A stretch of DNA of 64,000 nucleotides from Lunularia cruciata (taxonomy: Eukaryota; Streptophyta; Marchantiopsida; Lunulariales; Lunulariaceae), in assembly GCA_948567375.1 (NCBI GenBank), contig OX419757.1:51088001-51152000 (forward strand), written 5' to 3'. Below are positions 36,544 through 48,900 of this stretch, piece after piece. A program made the translations under genes and the position numbers. The stretch's first letter is position 1. Each line of letters begins with the position of its first letter. The notes below the pieces were generated by a model that did no database searches, was not told where the DNA came from, and saw nothing but the letters and a program-made list of their open reading frames with translations.

Positions 36544-37347
36544 CCTTTCCTCTTTGTGGGTTCGGACCCACAAAGAAGATACTTCACCAATGCTCCTTTA
36601 GACTCTAGAGCATATACTGCACTCTTAGTCATTGTGGCAAACATATGTACATGTGCTGCTCCCACACAAAAAGTCCACAACATCTCTGTCATAAACATAA
36701 GAGATAGAAGTCTCAACATCTAAATTTGATCTCCTTGAGCTATGGCCATGCTAGTCAATCTCTGCTCTAATTAATCAATCTGAGTAGCCATGGCTATATT
36801 AGAAGCAAGAGCAAGTATTAAGCTCCTACCAAGTGTAAGTCCTCTACCACTTTATCTTCCATGACCTAGATCTACTCTACCACCTACCATAATCCCTACC
36901 ACTTCCTAACTCCAAGTAAAGGTCAAAGCATTGGTCACTAGTGTGACCAAATCTATGGCAATGGTCACACTATCTCTGTGCTAGCTATGATGCACCATAG
37001 GTATCATTGTGTATATTGCAAATCTACCCTTGTGAAACCAAACCTAAAGTGATAAAGATGTAGTTTGGAGACCAATATTGTCTCCAAACTCAATCTCCTC
37101 CAAGTGAACTCTCTTGAACTCATGGTAGTCATCTATCAATGGACCTTCCAAATGCTAGAACAACCCTTTCCATGCCACAAAAGGTGTGAACAAAGCCAGG
37201 TTTTGCATCTATTGTAGATCACCTTAATTATCAAACTCCTCAATAAAATCATCCAACTCAATAGTACCCACTATACTAGGGTAGTGCTTGGGAGCTCCAT
37301 GAATCTCATCCATGTCCTACAACAATGGTGTAGACTAAACACCCATT
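36544..37347 (-). pseudogene. G2 gag-like remnant
   Basis: Minus-strand pieces read MDEIHGAPKHYPSIVGTIEL with DDFIEEFD, and VHLEEIEFGDN, compatible with a degenerate gag. A perfect hairpin, CTTTGTGGGT-TCGG-ACCCACAAAG, is at 36552-36575. Little else can be said. Confidence 0.4.
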
Positions 37348-37812
37348 TGTGCATATATGTGTTATTATGATATTTAGTTTGGTATTATAAGTACTTGAGA
37401 GATATTATTTATATAGAGATAAAGAATGGTTCTACATTAGTCATGATTAGCTAAAGTTAGTCACAACTAAGATAGAGGGAACTTTACTTTAAAGGAAGTG
37501 AAAAATATGAGCATCACTATTTTGGATTCTAGTGTATTGACTTGATATTATTCTTAGGTGTTTTGCTTTGAGGAAAGATTTGAGAACTCTTGGACCCACA
37601 AACCTTTTTGCTTCAAATTATTCTATAGTCCAAGGATAGTCCATGTGATAGATCCTTGACTTAGAGGTTGAGTCAAGATAACACCACATGCTTAGGGGAA
37701 TATTCCTATGAGTATAAATATTCCTTTAGACTTAAGACTTTATTTAAATTTTAGCCTAGTAACTTGAGTTACTCTAGTAATTAGTAACTCTAGTGTGGAA
37801 CTAATTCACAAA

Positions 37813-39536
37813 TGTGGTACCCACATGTTTTATTTCTGATGAGTTTTGAAAAAAAATTGCATTATTGAAACCAAATTGAACCCAAATGGAGAAGAAACAA
37901 GGAGAAGTTTGCATTTTGATCTGAACCAAGGAGGTTGACTACATGTTAGAGGAAGAAGAACTCAGATTAGATTGGAAGGACTTGACCCAAAGGAGAGTTA
38001 TTTCACATTGGAATGAAGGTTGAAGATTAGGATTATTGTGGGGGCTATATCTCACTGACCACATGTCCAAATCATGCATGCTATATGTCATTAGATTTTC
38101 TTTCTTAGGGCTTTCCATTGCCACCAAAATTGCAGAGTTTGGAGGTCTTTGGCAAAAGTTACAAGGATTTTAAGTTTCTTTAATAGATGTATAAAGTACT
38201 TGAAAGATTTTGGGTTGGGGTTCTTTGGGTCTATGTGACTTTGGGTCTATACAACTTTGGCTTTAAAGACTTTGCCTCAAGACAAAGGTGACCCAATCCG
38301 AGGTAGTCAGCCATTGGATGTAGGAGTCTTTAGGTCAGATGTCTAAAGTGTCTGAAATAGTTAGGATTGAGAAAGAAAAGATAGTTAGGATACCAATGAC
38401 TTTAATTTTAGTTCAGATTGAAGATAGAATAGAAGTTGAAGGAGAAGTAACAATAATGAATAAACCCACAGTGAAGGATCAAATAGTGAGTGTCTTTGGG
38501 TCAATTATTGGTGACATTAGGAGAGAGTGGGTTGCAGGATAAAGATGTAGATAGATTACCCATGTCTTTAATTGCAATTCAGCATGAAAAGGTAGGAGAA
38601 TTGGCAAAAGATTTAGTGATAATAGATAGACCCAAAGAAAGAGTAGTACCTAAAGTTACTTTGGGTTTGGAAGTTGAACTAGAAGTAGATATTGATTGGA
38701 GTAGTAACAGATTTGAGATAAGAATTGACAGATATGAAGAAGTGGGTTACCATTTTGAATCTAGAGATAATTAGGAAGTAGTTTAGGTAGTTTAGGTATA
38801 GGTTTAAGTAGTTTAGGTATAGATAATTGTCCAAAGCTTTGCCTATTTGAAGGAGGCAGTCATAAGAAATTTTTGTTCAATATTCATAATTTTTTAAGAT
38901 AGATAAAGCAAAGTGTTGATCTTGAGTGCTCATCACTTGAGCTTAATTTTGAGTATCAATCCTATGGTTGTGTTTGTAAGTGTGTGGAGAATTTCAAAGT
39001 GCAAGTCAATGTGCTTGTTGGATGTTGGATGTTGGATGTTACATTCCACCGCCTTGATCTTAGTTCTATGTGTTTGATCTTGAGTGAAGTGCAATTAGAG
39101 CAATGCTTTGACAGATCTAAGAGGAATTGTAGTGTTGGTAGTATTTTGAATTTATGAGTGTAGAGCCAATTTGATATGAAGCAATTTTGATCAAAGAAGT
39201 TGTGCCGTCCATGGAGGGGTAGAACATAATTCTGTGGCAAAGTTGTTTTGTGATGAAATAGCAGTCTTCAAAAGAATTTGAATGATCACAATCAAGATTT
39301 GTTTGGACAGAATTGATTGAGTTGTGATTATGAGTGTGTAATTATGACAAGAATTGTTGTTGAGTACTTGTTACTCTCTTCTGGGTGTAGTTTATACCGG
39401 AGAGATTAAAGATGTAATCAAGAAGAACTACAATGTGATCATTTTACTTTGTATTTGACCATTTTTGACTCGTATCTTTGTGTGAACAAACTCTAATTAC
39501 GTGACACCGCAAAAGTAGTAATTGTTGGGTTGTCAA
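37813..39536 (+). mobile_element. Unit C copy 2, short form
   Basis: It begins TGTGGTACCCACAT and ends GGGTTGTCA, the same ends as copy 1 on its coding strand. The last 750 bases align well with 29657-30450 reversed (for example GGAATTGTAGTGTTGGTAGTAT and the GAGAGATTAAAGA segment). Before that come the ORF C terminus (38490-38774) and a 5' part with ACTTTGGGTC repeats. About 2 kb of ORF is missing. Target duplication is unclear (left flank ACAAA, right A-rich). Confidence 0.75.
38339..38774 (+). pseudogene. C-terminal fragment of the unit C protein
   Basis: Two overlapping frames give LPMSLIAIQHEKVGELAKDL and KERVVPKVTLGLEVELEVDI, matching LPTSAISDQERELLDLVEEV and KEKIVGIKVTSGL--DEVDI of copy 1. 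One frameshift separates them. The N-terminal and most of the coiled-coil region are absent. Confidence 0.75.
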
Positions 39537-39756
39537 AAAATTATATAAACTAAGGTGAAGAGGTACTCATAATCTTTTCATTTTCAATTATCTCTCTCTC
39601 TCTCATTGAGTTCTCTAGTGAGCAATGGTTTGAGTCTTGGAGTGTTAGCCTTGGAGGAGTATGATGAATTTAGAGTTCCTTGCTTTCTTAGTCCATAACA
39701 CACTACCATAATAGCCATTGGAGATTCATCTTGAGTGAGAGATAAGTTGGCTCACA

Positions 39757-41046
39757 TATTTTGGTTCTGTTGTTGGGATGTTTCTAGAAGGCAAGATAAT
39801 CTTCTGTGCACAATTCTATATTAGACAAAATGATGCTAGAAGAGCTCACTTAAAGAGAATACTAGGGAGAGAGTTGAACTTATGTAAGAGAACCAAGACC
39901 CATTTTTGTACCCTATAGTTCATAATGATGTCTTTGAGGTGATATTGTACATCTTGTACACGTGAGAGGATTTGGAGAGATTGTAGGAGTGTAGAATGTT
40001 GGAGATTATGGTCAATTTGAGCAAAATTTCAAGTTTATGATCTAGACTTGGAATTTCTACATATGATAGTTTGGGTTATCTTTTAGTTAGAACACTTGAA
40101 ATTATTTTGAGAACTAGTACACACATTGAGCTAGAATTTATGGAATTTAATAGGGTAAATTGCTCTTGAAATTGCATGCTCTTTGGAAATTTGTACAAAT
40201 TTTGCCATTTCTATATCTTGAATTGGATTGCCATGAAACTTTCCAAAACAAATCAATGGTAGATAAGCTACCTCTTGGCTTAGAGATCAAAGAGAGAGAT
40301 CATTCATGTAGAGAGAGTTATAAAGTTTTGAAGTGAGTAGGGTAGCTTTTAGACCAAATCTAGAAGATATGTGCTAAATAGAAAGATGCCTAAGCCAAAT
40401 GGCTAAATGAAAAGATATGAAATTTTTCAAGGGAAGATACCCTAGAGTTTTGATCAAACATGCAAAATTTTGAAGGAATGTGACATACCAATTGAGAGCA
40501 TTTAGTGATATTGTGAGGAGTCAATTTTTAGAGAGTTGAGATCTCATGCTTGAGGAGTGTGAGAACAACCAAAAGCATGCTTGAGTGTTTAGACTCATCT
40601 TGGGAGCATAGAAGGCCACCAAGAGTGGAGGCAAAGGCTTTGCAAGGTTTCCAATGGGTTTGTAGGGGTTGATTTGAGAAAAAGAGAGTTTAGAATAAAA
40701 TTTGAAGAGAGTATTGATAGGATCCAAAAACATACACTGCATGGAGGAAAGAGTAATTCTAAGTGCTTTTTATATAAAGAATGAGGACATAAGTCAAGTT
40801 CATGGCCATTGACCTTTGAGAGTAAGAGATTGAGAGAAAGGAGAGACTTACTTGACTTGGATTGTATATTGGACCTTCTTCACGAAGATTGGGATGGAGG
40901 AGATCTAAGACCAAGGAGTTGTGTGAGATTTGTGGAGTGGAAGGACTTCCAAAAGGACATGAATATAGTAGAGTAAAAGCATTTTTGTAAACTCTGGTGA
41001 AAGATCTTGGAGAGAATCTAGTACAACTATAGAGAAACTATCATCT
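39757..41046 (+). other. Element B leader, left part
   Basis: Internal sequence between the 5' LTR and insertion E1. No coding frame of note on either strand; Tat/Athila-type elements commonly have a long leader. Confidence 0.5.
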
Positions 41047-44000
41047 TCATCCGTTTTTTGGTCTTGGGAGTGCACCGGGCACCTGGCTACTCATGCTTAG
41101 ATTTCTCTTATTGTTGATGACTTGAGACTTCTTGTAGTCTAAAACTCTCTCTCTTACTCCGGTATGGTTGACAATATCATCCTTGATAGGGCAGGTTGTT
41201 TTCAATCGCTCCCAAGGGAAGGCTTGGCATGGGGTTTGTATGTTGGATCTTGCAGATTAATGCTGATCTTCACAAAACTATTGTGTTTAGTTGAGGTTGG
41301 CCTCGAGGCTCTTCTCCTATATAGTCTCATTTCCAGTTCTCTTTTTAATTTTGGGTTTGTGGTTTTGGATCAGACCTATTCCTAGAACTGGTTTGGTGAG
41401 GCTTATAGAATAGCCACAAGCAAATTAACCGTGCTCAAACCCGGTTGTCCAGATCACTGAACTGTGTCAATCACATAGAATGGACCAAGAGCTCCTAAAA
41501 TGGAGTCCTTCCCTTGAAATATTCATAGTTCAGAGTGCACACATTTGTTCACAAATCATCATTTTAACCAGTCATGCAGTTATAAGTTGGACAAAGCCAA
41601 ACAACTCTTTTCTATGCGGTAACCACGCCTAACTCATCAACTGTCCAAGCAATTCATTCCAGAAAATCTTCCCATCCTTGTCCAATCACAGACAACCAAT
41701 TTTCTCAACCTCTTCTCTTCTATGCCTTGTCATAGCTAAGACAAAATCACTCTAGAAAATTCATCGGTCTTCTTTGCACTGTCACAACCAAGCATTTCTC
41801 TCTTTCTTCTGCCTAGACTTTCCCCTCAAGGGTTCCGCTGTCTGGATCTCACTTTCCCATTTGATGCATCATCTCTTTTCCTTCTCTTTGCTCATACAAG
41901 CAATATCTCTCACCTTCAAAGTTCTCCGCCATAACCCTTCAACCTGTCTCAGAAAAATAAACTCTCCTTCTCCTTTTGCATAGCCAATTGCCTTCCTTTT
42001 GAGATTTTTGTCCTATACAGCCTTCATCAAAACCTTCACACTCTTTTCCTTAAATCCTCTATAGCCTTGTTACAGCCAAGGACCTCCTTTGAGCATCCCT
42101 TAAGCCCTCCTGGTCACTCGAAACTCTTCCCAAACCTTTACTTTTCTATCATCAGCTAGAGATCTCCTCTGTCCACTCGAAGTATCCTCACTCAATCCCT
42201 TCTCTTCTGTCATCAGCCAAGGGTCTCCTCTGCAGCACTTTTCAACTGGTCTCTCATAACCAAAGGTCATCCTTTGAAGCATCCTCTTGAACCCTTACTC
42301 ATGGTCCTACCACTGCCAAACCCTCTCCGATGCATTCCTTCAACCACTACTGTTCAGTCCTCAACAAACAGCCTCTAGAGACATACATTCAATCCTCTTT
42401 GGCCTTGTTACAGCCAAAAACCTCCTTCCTTACCACTTGAAGCTTCTCCCTAAACCCTTAAATGTCCATTCTTTGCCAAAGACTCCTCTCTGATCTCTTG
42501 AAGCATTCTTCAAACCCTTAAGTGTCCATTCATTGCCAAAAGACTCCTCTTTGATCTCTTGAAGCATTCTTCAAAGCTCTTCTGCCCTGTCAATTGGCAA
42601 AGAGTCCTTCTTATTCACTCAAAGCCTCTCCCTAAACCCTTACGTGTCCATTCTCTGCCAAAGACTCCTCTCTGATCTCTCGAAGCATTCTTCAAACCCT
42701 TAAGTGTCCATTCACTGCCAAAGACTCCTCTTTGATCTCTCTAAGCAATCTTCAAAGCCCTTCTGCCCTTTCAGTTGGCAAAGAGTCCTTCCTGTTCACT
42801 CAAAGCCTCTCCCTAAACCCTTAAGTGTCCATTCTTTGCCAATGACTCCTCTTTGATCTCTCAAAGCATTCTTCAAACCCTTAAGTGTCCATTCATTGTC
42901 AAAGACTCCTCTTTGATCTCTTGAAGCATTCTTCAAAGCACTTCTCCCATGTCAATTGGCAAAGAGTCCTTCCTATTCACTTGAAGCCTCTCCCTAAACC
43001 CTTAAGTGTCCATTCTCTGCCAAAGACTCCTCTCTGATCTCTCGAAGCATTCTTCAAAGCCCTTCTGCCCTGTCAATTGGCAAAGAGTCTTCTTGTTCTC
43101 TCTTCAATGCTCTATCCTGTCAAAAACACCTTTGAGAATTGATTCGCCAGCAAAACTCTTGAGAAACTCCTTCCTGCCCGTCACACCCAACCTCAAGAGC
43201 TTTTCTCTAAACCCCCTCCCCCCTTCTCTCTCCAAGGCTGGTCAGCCCTTTTCTTGATGGTTTTGTTTTCTTCTTCTGATCTTTTCTCTCCCTTGTTGTT
43301 GGAACTCTGCTTTTGATTCATCAATCTGTCTTCTCTTGTTGCTTTGATTTTCCCTCTCCTTGAGCAAAACCTTCTCTCTATTCACACTATGCCACGCTTA
43401 ACCTCAAGCAAAAAAACTTCCCTTCTTCTTGTCCCTAAACAAGGGCAAAACCTTCGAAGCTCTTCCTCTCCCCTTCTTTCTCTCCTGTCACAGACCAAGG
43501 CAGACCTCTTGTCTAATTCTTTCTCTTTGTCTTCTCCTGTCATACAACCTGCACATTCCGATCTTCCCTTCGAGAAAAATCCTCTTCCATGCCGCCCTTT
43601 TTCAGAAACTCCTCACATTTGATTCCCTTTTTCCCTTCCCCTTCTCCTCTGCCCATTCGATGGATTTTCTTCCTCCTGTCCTCTCCTCCCCTCTTTGAAT
43701 GCCCTTTTTTTCTGTCCAGCCAGACCACGAGCTCCTTCCGGAAAAAAATCCCCTATCAGCCCTTCTGTCCTGCCTTGCTCCTTTGAAAAAAAAAAAAAGA
43801 ATCTCCTTCTGATTCTGTCCTGCCCTAAGTCTCCATTTGAAAAATCTCCTTCTCTTTCTGTCCTGCACTCTTCCCTTCTGTCCTCTAAAAATTCTCGTTT
43901 CCAGTAGGCCCTCTTCCTTTAAATCCTATACCCTCTTTTCGCATAGTCCTGTTCAGACCTTCCTCGATGTTCAAACTTTCCCTTTCAACCTTCAGCTTAT

Positions 44001-44261
44001 GACACACATAAACTCCCAAGTTTTTGAACATCAAAAAAACTCCCGGCCCAAGCAAAATTAAAGGAACTCTCAAGCTTACAACAACATGAAGCTACTTCTG
44101 TGCTTTGCAATAACATAGAAATTATTTCCAAGACAAGGTAGCATAAAATGACTCCCGAGACACAATGACATTAAATTTGCCAGTTCTCTATAACATAAGA
44201 AGAGAAAAAAACTCTCACACCAAATGGCACAAACGGTATGCGTGGATTATTTTCCCGACAA
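41047..44261 (+). mobile_element. Insertion E1, non-coding pyrimidine-rich element, about 3.2 kb
   Basis: Colinear with E2 (61117-63867): shared start (TTTGGTCT-G-GAGTG, GGCTACTCATGCTTAG), middle (CAGATCA, CATAGAATGGACC, GAGCTCCTA) and end (ATTATTTTCCCGACAA). It starts TCATCCG and ends CGACAA; the flanks CATCT and CACCA could be a worn 5-bp duplication. The plus strand is strongly C/T-rich from about 41700 to 43950. Frames in it are compositional only. It interrupts the leader of element B. Orientation is set arbitrarily to match E2. Confidence 0.75.
42420..43110. repeat. About 181-bp tandem array in E1
   Basis: The landmark CCCTAAACCCTTA recurs near 42448, 42630, 42811 and 42992, so the higher-order period is about 181 bases in roughly 3.8 copies. 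Each unit contains two related half-units with GTGTCCATTC-TTGCCAAAGACTCC and TGATCTCT-GAAGCATTCTTCAAA. Confidence 0.85.
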
Positions 44262-44530
44262 CACCACTAATTCTTAAGATAATCTATTCATGAAGATAAT
44301 CTTTCAACTTATGGATAAACTATCCATAAGGGTTCAATTAATATGCACTCTAGGATTTGATTTTGCTATAAAACTCTTGGAGCAACTTGAACCTTTTGTG
44401 TTCCCTAGGGTGGATTAATCTCAAATGGTGTTAGTTATGCATATACTCTATTAGTTATAGAGTGAGAGAAAAGAAAAGAAAATTTGAGAGAAAAAAGAAA
44501 GATAATGAGGGCCTAAGATAAGGAAACTTC
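44262..44530 (+). other. Element B leader, right part
   Basis: Untranslated sequence between E1 and gag; includes an A/G-rich run near 44465-44505. Confidence 0.5.
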
Positions 44531-45430
44531 CAACTTTCTTTGGCAAGGATGGAGAAGATGTGGAGACCTTTGTGAGACTTCAAGAGAGTTTGCATAAGAA
44601 ACAATGAGAGGAGGAAGAATGAGCGGGCTTCATTATTACCGGATTTCTTTGAGGATGTAGCACTTACATGGTATAAGTCAGGATACCAAAAAGAGAGAAA
44701 GGAGAGATGGGCAAGAAGAGTCTTGAGAGAGTTTGATTATAGCTCTTGTTGAGAATTTTCTTCCAAATGAGAATTGTGAGAGATTAATGAGTGAAGTTAC
44801 CTTCCTTAAGTAAGGAGATGGAGAGAAAGTGAGAGTATATATAGAAAGAGTAGAGAAGTTAGAGTCCAGGTTTAGCATAGTATTGAGGAAGAGTGGAGAT
44901 GATGTGGAGACTACTATGATTGGCATAAGAGCCATGCTCACTAGGAATTTTGTAGGAGGGTTCAGACCACAAATTAGAAGTAAGATGAGATTGAAAAATA
45001 TTCTTCCAAGGTTGAAGCTATCAAGATTACAATACATTTGGAGGAGAGTTTGGAAGGAAATGAGAGTGATTTGGTGGCAAGGGTTACACAGCAAGTAATA
45101 GTTACTCCAATTCTTGCACCTCTACCAAAAGATCCACTTTAAACCATCACAAAACAACTTGCAGATCTTAAGATCAATATGGTGCAACTATTGGAGAAGA
45201 GAGAGGTGGATCAAAATGTCTAGAGAGGGCCTAGGAGTTATGGAAGCTATCTATATAGAGAAGGCTAAGCAACCAACAATTTCAATGATAGAAATTATTT
45301 TTGTTGTAGAGAAAGAATCAAATCCAAAGGAATTGCCCAAATTCCACTTACCATGGAGGAAGGGGTTATGAGGGAGCCAATAGAGGGAAGAAGGAGTGAA
45401 TGAAACCCAAGTGGATCTTAATCTAACAAA
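44531..45430 (+). pseudogene. Element B gag remnant
   Basis: It starts near a LPTFFGKDGEDVETF-like segment (44530-44580). The open piece 44829-45098 reads VYIERVEKLESRFSIVL and GIRAMLTRNFVGGFRP, the capsid-type retrotransposon gag core. Several stops and shifts. Confidence 0.65.
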
Positions 45431-45454
45431 GGTAAGGAGATAACATCCATAGAT

Positions 45455-46030
45455 GTGATTGAGAGCAAGTATGAGAAGGAGGAGTGCTTAAAATCCAAAG
45501 GTCTTAATTTGGATCTTTTGGCACACAAAAAGAAGAGAGCTCATTTTGTAGAGGATGTACACTCTTCTCAAGGATTTTCTCCTAGTAAGGATACTCCTCT
45601 GCCTACTAGGAGCACTTGCACTAGCACCTCAACACCATCAACAACAAAGACTCCAAGGAAGAAGTTGAGGATGGGGGACTTCTTGATCTCAAAGGAACAA
45701 TGGAACTACAATGTGTTGGAGGATGTTGGTAGTCACAAAGCTAATATCAAAATAGGCCAACTGATTGCTTTAAATATTACCTTGAGAAAGGAGCTTAGAG
45801 GTGGTTTGAGCTCTACAAGGAGCAAGAGGAAGAAGAAATCAAAAGAGAAAGCTTCAATATCAATGGAGGTGGTGGATATCAAACCAACACCATGGGAAGC
45901 TTGTAAATATGCTTCTTTGATTGATGTGAGAGTGAATGGTCACAACATCAGGGATGCACTTGCTGATGGAGGATCTGTAGTGAATGCCATGTTAGGGAGG
46001 TTGATGAAGAAATTGGGTAATACCTTCTAA
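45455..46030 (+). pseudogene. Element B gag end and aspartic protease
   Basis: An open frame of 191 codons. The first two thirds are basic and Ser/Thr-rich linker. The C-terminal part reads SLIDVRVNGHNIRDALADGG then VVNAMLGRLMKKLG, an aspartic protease box with DGG in place of D-T/S-G, as in some Tat/Athila elements (VNG-----ALVD-GS--N). The frame stops just after. Confidence 0.7.
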
Positions 46031-46413
46031 ACTCTCAACATTTGTGGTGAGCATGGCAAACAAGCAACAAGTTTGACTAGTAGGGGTGACCGATAAAGCG
46101 GTAGTTTCAATTATGGGAGTTTAAAATCTCATAGATGTCCAAGTCTTGAAGGATTCAAGCTATAATTTGCTCCTTGAGAAGCCATGTTTGAAACAACATG
46201 CACAATTGATCAATGACACAAAGAGTACTTGAGGATTGGACCATCAAACCATCAAGTCAATATTCCTTTGACTAACACCACCAACACTTCACATCCAAAT
46301 ACACCATCTTTTGATTAGTGGGAATTGGATTTAAAAGAAGGAGCTTCAAGTGTAGACACAAGCAGTGGAGGAAGAGATTTCCATGGAGGAAGATGAATCT
46401 TAATTTGATTTAG

Positions 46414-47250
46414 ATGTGTATTATGGATTTTGCACCTAAGCTAGAGGTTTTGAAGGACCCAAATAAATCACCATTGACACTTGAGGAGATAGAGAGGGAA
46501 TTATATACCCTCAAGTATGATCTAAATGTTACCAAGGTGAGATTTGAGGAGATTTTTTGCAAGTTGGAGGACCACAAGATAGAGTTGAAATCACATGCAA
46601 GATTGGTCTGCCAAAAGCAACGTTATATTAGCTCACCAATAGCTTTGCTTGTGAAAGAGGAGATTGATAAGCTCAAGGAGGCTATATTTATCTTTGAGGT
46701 GGAAAATTTGGAATGGATGTCTCTAATTGTGATTGTGAAGAAAAATAATAGCAAGCTTCAAGTATGTGTGGATTACAAGAAGCTCAATATTATTATTAAG
46801 AAGTACTATTACTCTTTGTCCTTTATTGCTGAGATCTTGGAGGAAGTTCCAAGTCATGAGAGGTATAATTTTGGAGATGGTTATAATGGGTATAACCAAA
46901 TCAAGATTGCGCCAGAGCATCAAAAAGTCACCACATTCACCTCACCTTGGGAGGCTTATGCTTTCAAGGTCATGCCTTTTGGGCTTTGCAGTCCTCTAGT
47001 CACTTTCAAACCTTTCATAAATAAGGTGTTTGAACCTTTCATTGGGAAATTTGTGAGAGACTTCATTTATGACTTTTGTGTTTATGGGAGCAAGGAGAAG
47101 CACTTTGAGCACCTGATCAAGGTCTTGCAATACATGGATGAAGAAAATGTATCACTCAACCCAGAGAAATGCATTTTGGTGTTGTGAAGAAAGTCTACTT
47201 TTGGTGCACATCATTTCCAAGGGTGGAATAAAAATTGATCTTGAGAAGGT
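46414..47250 (+). pseudogene. Element B reverse transcriptase
   Basis: A 257-codon open frame (46414-47187) with LQVCVDYKKLN, YNGYNQIKIAPEHQKVTTFT, FKVMPFGLC, FIYDFCVYGS and VSLNPEKC. The catalytic box has Tyr for the first Asp (IYDF, expected IDDF), so it is inactive. PW-AYAFKVMPFGLC and DDF-VYG wording is typical of the Tat/Athila branch. Confidence 0.85.
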
Positions 47251-47900
47251 GAGGAAAATCTTATAGCTTTCATTCCATTCAAGCTTGGAAAAGTTACACC
47301 AAATCTTGGGGATATTTGGGTACTATAGAAGGTTTATCTTCTTATTTTCCAACAATGCTTCTGCATGACCATCTACATGAAGAAAGATGTAGAATACATG
47401 GTGATTTGAGACAACAAAGAGGCTCTCAAAGCTTTTAAGGAGCTCAAGCAATCCCTTATTGTGGCTCCAATTCTTGCTAAACCTGATTGGAGTAAGCATT
47501 TCATCCTCTATACTAATGCTTCCAATGTGTAGCTATAGGATGCACTCTCAGTCAATTAGACCAAGATCATCCAATAGCTTATCCTAGTAGATAGATGGTT
47601 TAAATAAAAAAAGAACTACATAGTTAAGGGGAGAGAATGGTTGGCATTGATCATTGGTCTCAAGAAGTTTAGACAGTACTTGACTAGAAAGAAAGCCACC
47701 ATTTTCATGGATCACAAGGCTTTGAAGTACATCTTCAACAAGCCTAATGTGGAAAGGAGGCTAGCAAGGTGGATGATACTCTTGTTTGAGTTATGACTAC
47801 ACCATTGAGGATAGGCCAAAAAAGAAATATGCAGATGTTGATTTGTTATCTAGGGCCTATGATCATAATGGAGTTGAACTAATGGATGATTCCTTCTGAA
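47251..47900 (+). pseudogene. Element B RNase H remnant
   Basis: Recognisable pieces: EALKAFKELKQSLIVAPILA (about 47430), KHFILYTNASN (47500; consensus F-L--DAS) and RKKATIFMDHKALKYIFNKP (about 47690-47750), spread over frames. Confidence 0.7.
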
Positions 47901-47911
47901 ATAAGGAGCTC

Positions 47912-48900
47912 ATGATAATCTCAATCACTCAAGAGGTTTTAATGGAGTACAAGGAGATTGTGGATTTTGTTACAAGAGATAACTATCCAAAAAGGATGCA
48001 TGCTAAGGAGAGGAAGGCCCTTGTAATAAGATCTAAACCTTACATAGTGGGAGAGGATATTCTCTTTAACCAAGGAGTAGATGATCTACTTCAAAGAGCA
48101 ATAGGTAAGGAGGATTCTATCATACCTATGAAGAAGTTTTATGAAGGTTTAGTGTATGGAAGGCACTTTGTAGGAAAGGTGATTGCTTTCAAACTTTTAG
48201 ATGAAGATTACCATTGGCGGGAGTTTTTCAAGGATTATCTTGATTATTACAAAACTTGTAATGTTTGTCAAGCTCTTGCTAGAAAGTCTACTTCCATTCT
48301 ACCTCTTAGATGAATTAAATAGCTAGGACCTTTTGAGAAGTGTGGAATTGACTTTGTAGGTCCTCTTAATAGAAACCCAAGGAATAATTAGTACATTGTG
48401 GTAGTTATTGATAACCTTACCAAGTGGGTTGAGGCTAGACCATTGAGGGACAAGAATCAAGATGAAGTTGATAGATTTCTTTATGAACATATCATCATTG
48501 GGTTTGGGTACCCTTTGGAGTTAGATTTTGATACAGGAGGAGAGTTTACAAGAAGCATCACTACAACCATGTTATGACATTTCTTTATCATACATAGAGT
48601 ATCTACATCCTATAAGCCAAACTCCAATGGCTTGGCAAAGAGAACCAATCAGGCCTTGTTCATGATGTTGGCCAAAGATGTAGAAATAGAGGTTTGCCTC
48701 CTCTACTTTTGCAAATTTCTAAACATCATTGGGAAAAGAGGATTTATGAACAACCATGTATATACCATGAGTATAGGACAACCATAAAGATTTACATTGG
48801 ATATTCTCTATTTCATTTGGTATATAGTATGAGTCTAACTTACTTATTCACTTTGATCTTCCAATCTTCCAAAGCACTCATAGAAGATTGAAGAAAGCAT
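47912..48900 (+). pseudogene. Element B integrase remnant
   Basis: The first frame (47912-48313) has the zinc-binding module with YGRHFVGKV and CNVCQALA. The core follows at 48330-48670: FEKCGIDFVGPL, VVVIDNLTKWVEARPL, LDFDTGGEF, then YKPNSNGLAKRTNQAL, with Lys where the catalytic Glu (AER) belongs. Stops at several points. Confidence 0.8.

Larger units (their letters stand above)
25200..37347 (-). mobile_element. Gypsy LTR retrotransposon G2, host of several nested insertions
   Basis: Minus-strand gag, protease, RT, RNase H and integrase are recognisable from right to left. RT is interrupted by D (28312-29472) and C (29657-33438), and gag/protease by a family A solo LTR (35801-36543). Removing C joins the RT motif DYRPIN without loss. 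Wording such as YQWRFLPFGLKN, CYIDDILVYS and integrase HFSK-IEL resembles a gypsy lineage I associate with mosses, green algae and conifers. Outer limits are approximate: no G2 LTR is proved. Confidence 0.75.
37348..39756 (+). repeat. Element B 5' LTR (interrupted)
   Basis: The outer parts 37348-37812 and 39537-39756 together match the reverse complement of 55496-56877 minus its own insertion (shared TTCTACATTAGTCATGATTAG, ATAGTCCAAGGATAG, TCATTGAGTTCT, AGTGAGAGA). Net length is about 685 bases in both copies. Confidence 0.8.

Noticed and set aside
43540-44073. Lys/Arg/Gly-rich minus-strand frames in E1
   Set aside because: Reverse of a C/T-rich strand; composition explains both openness and residues.
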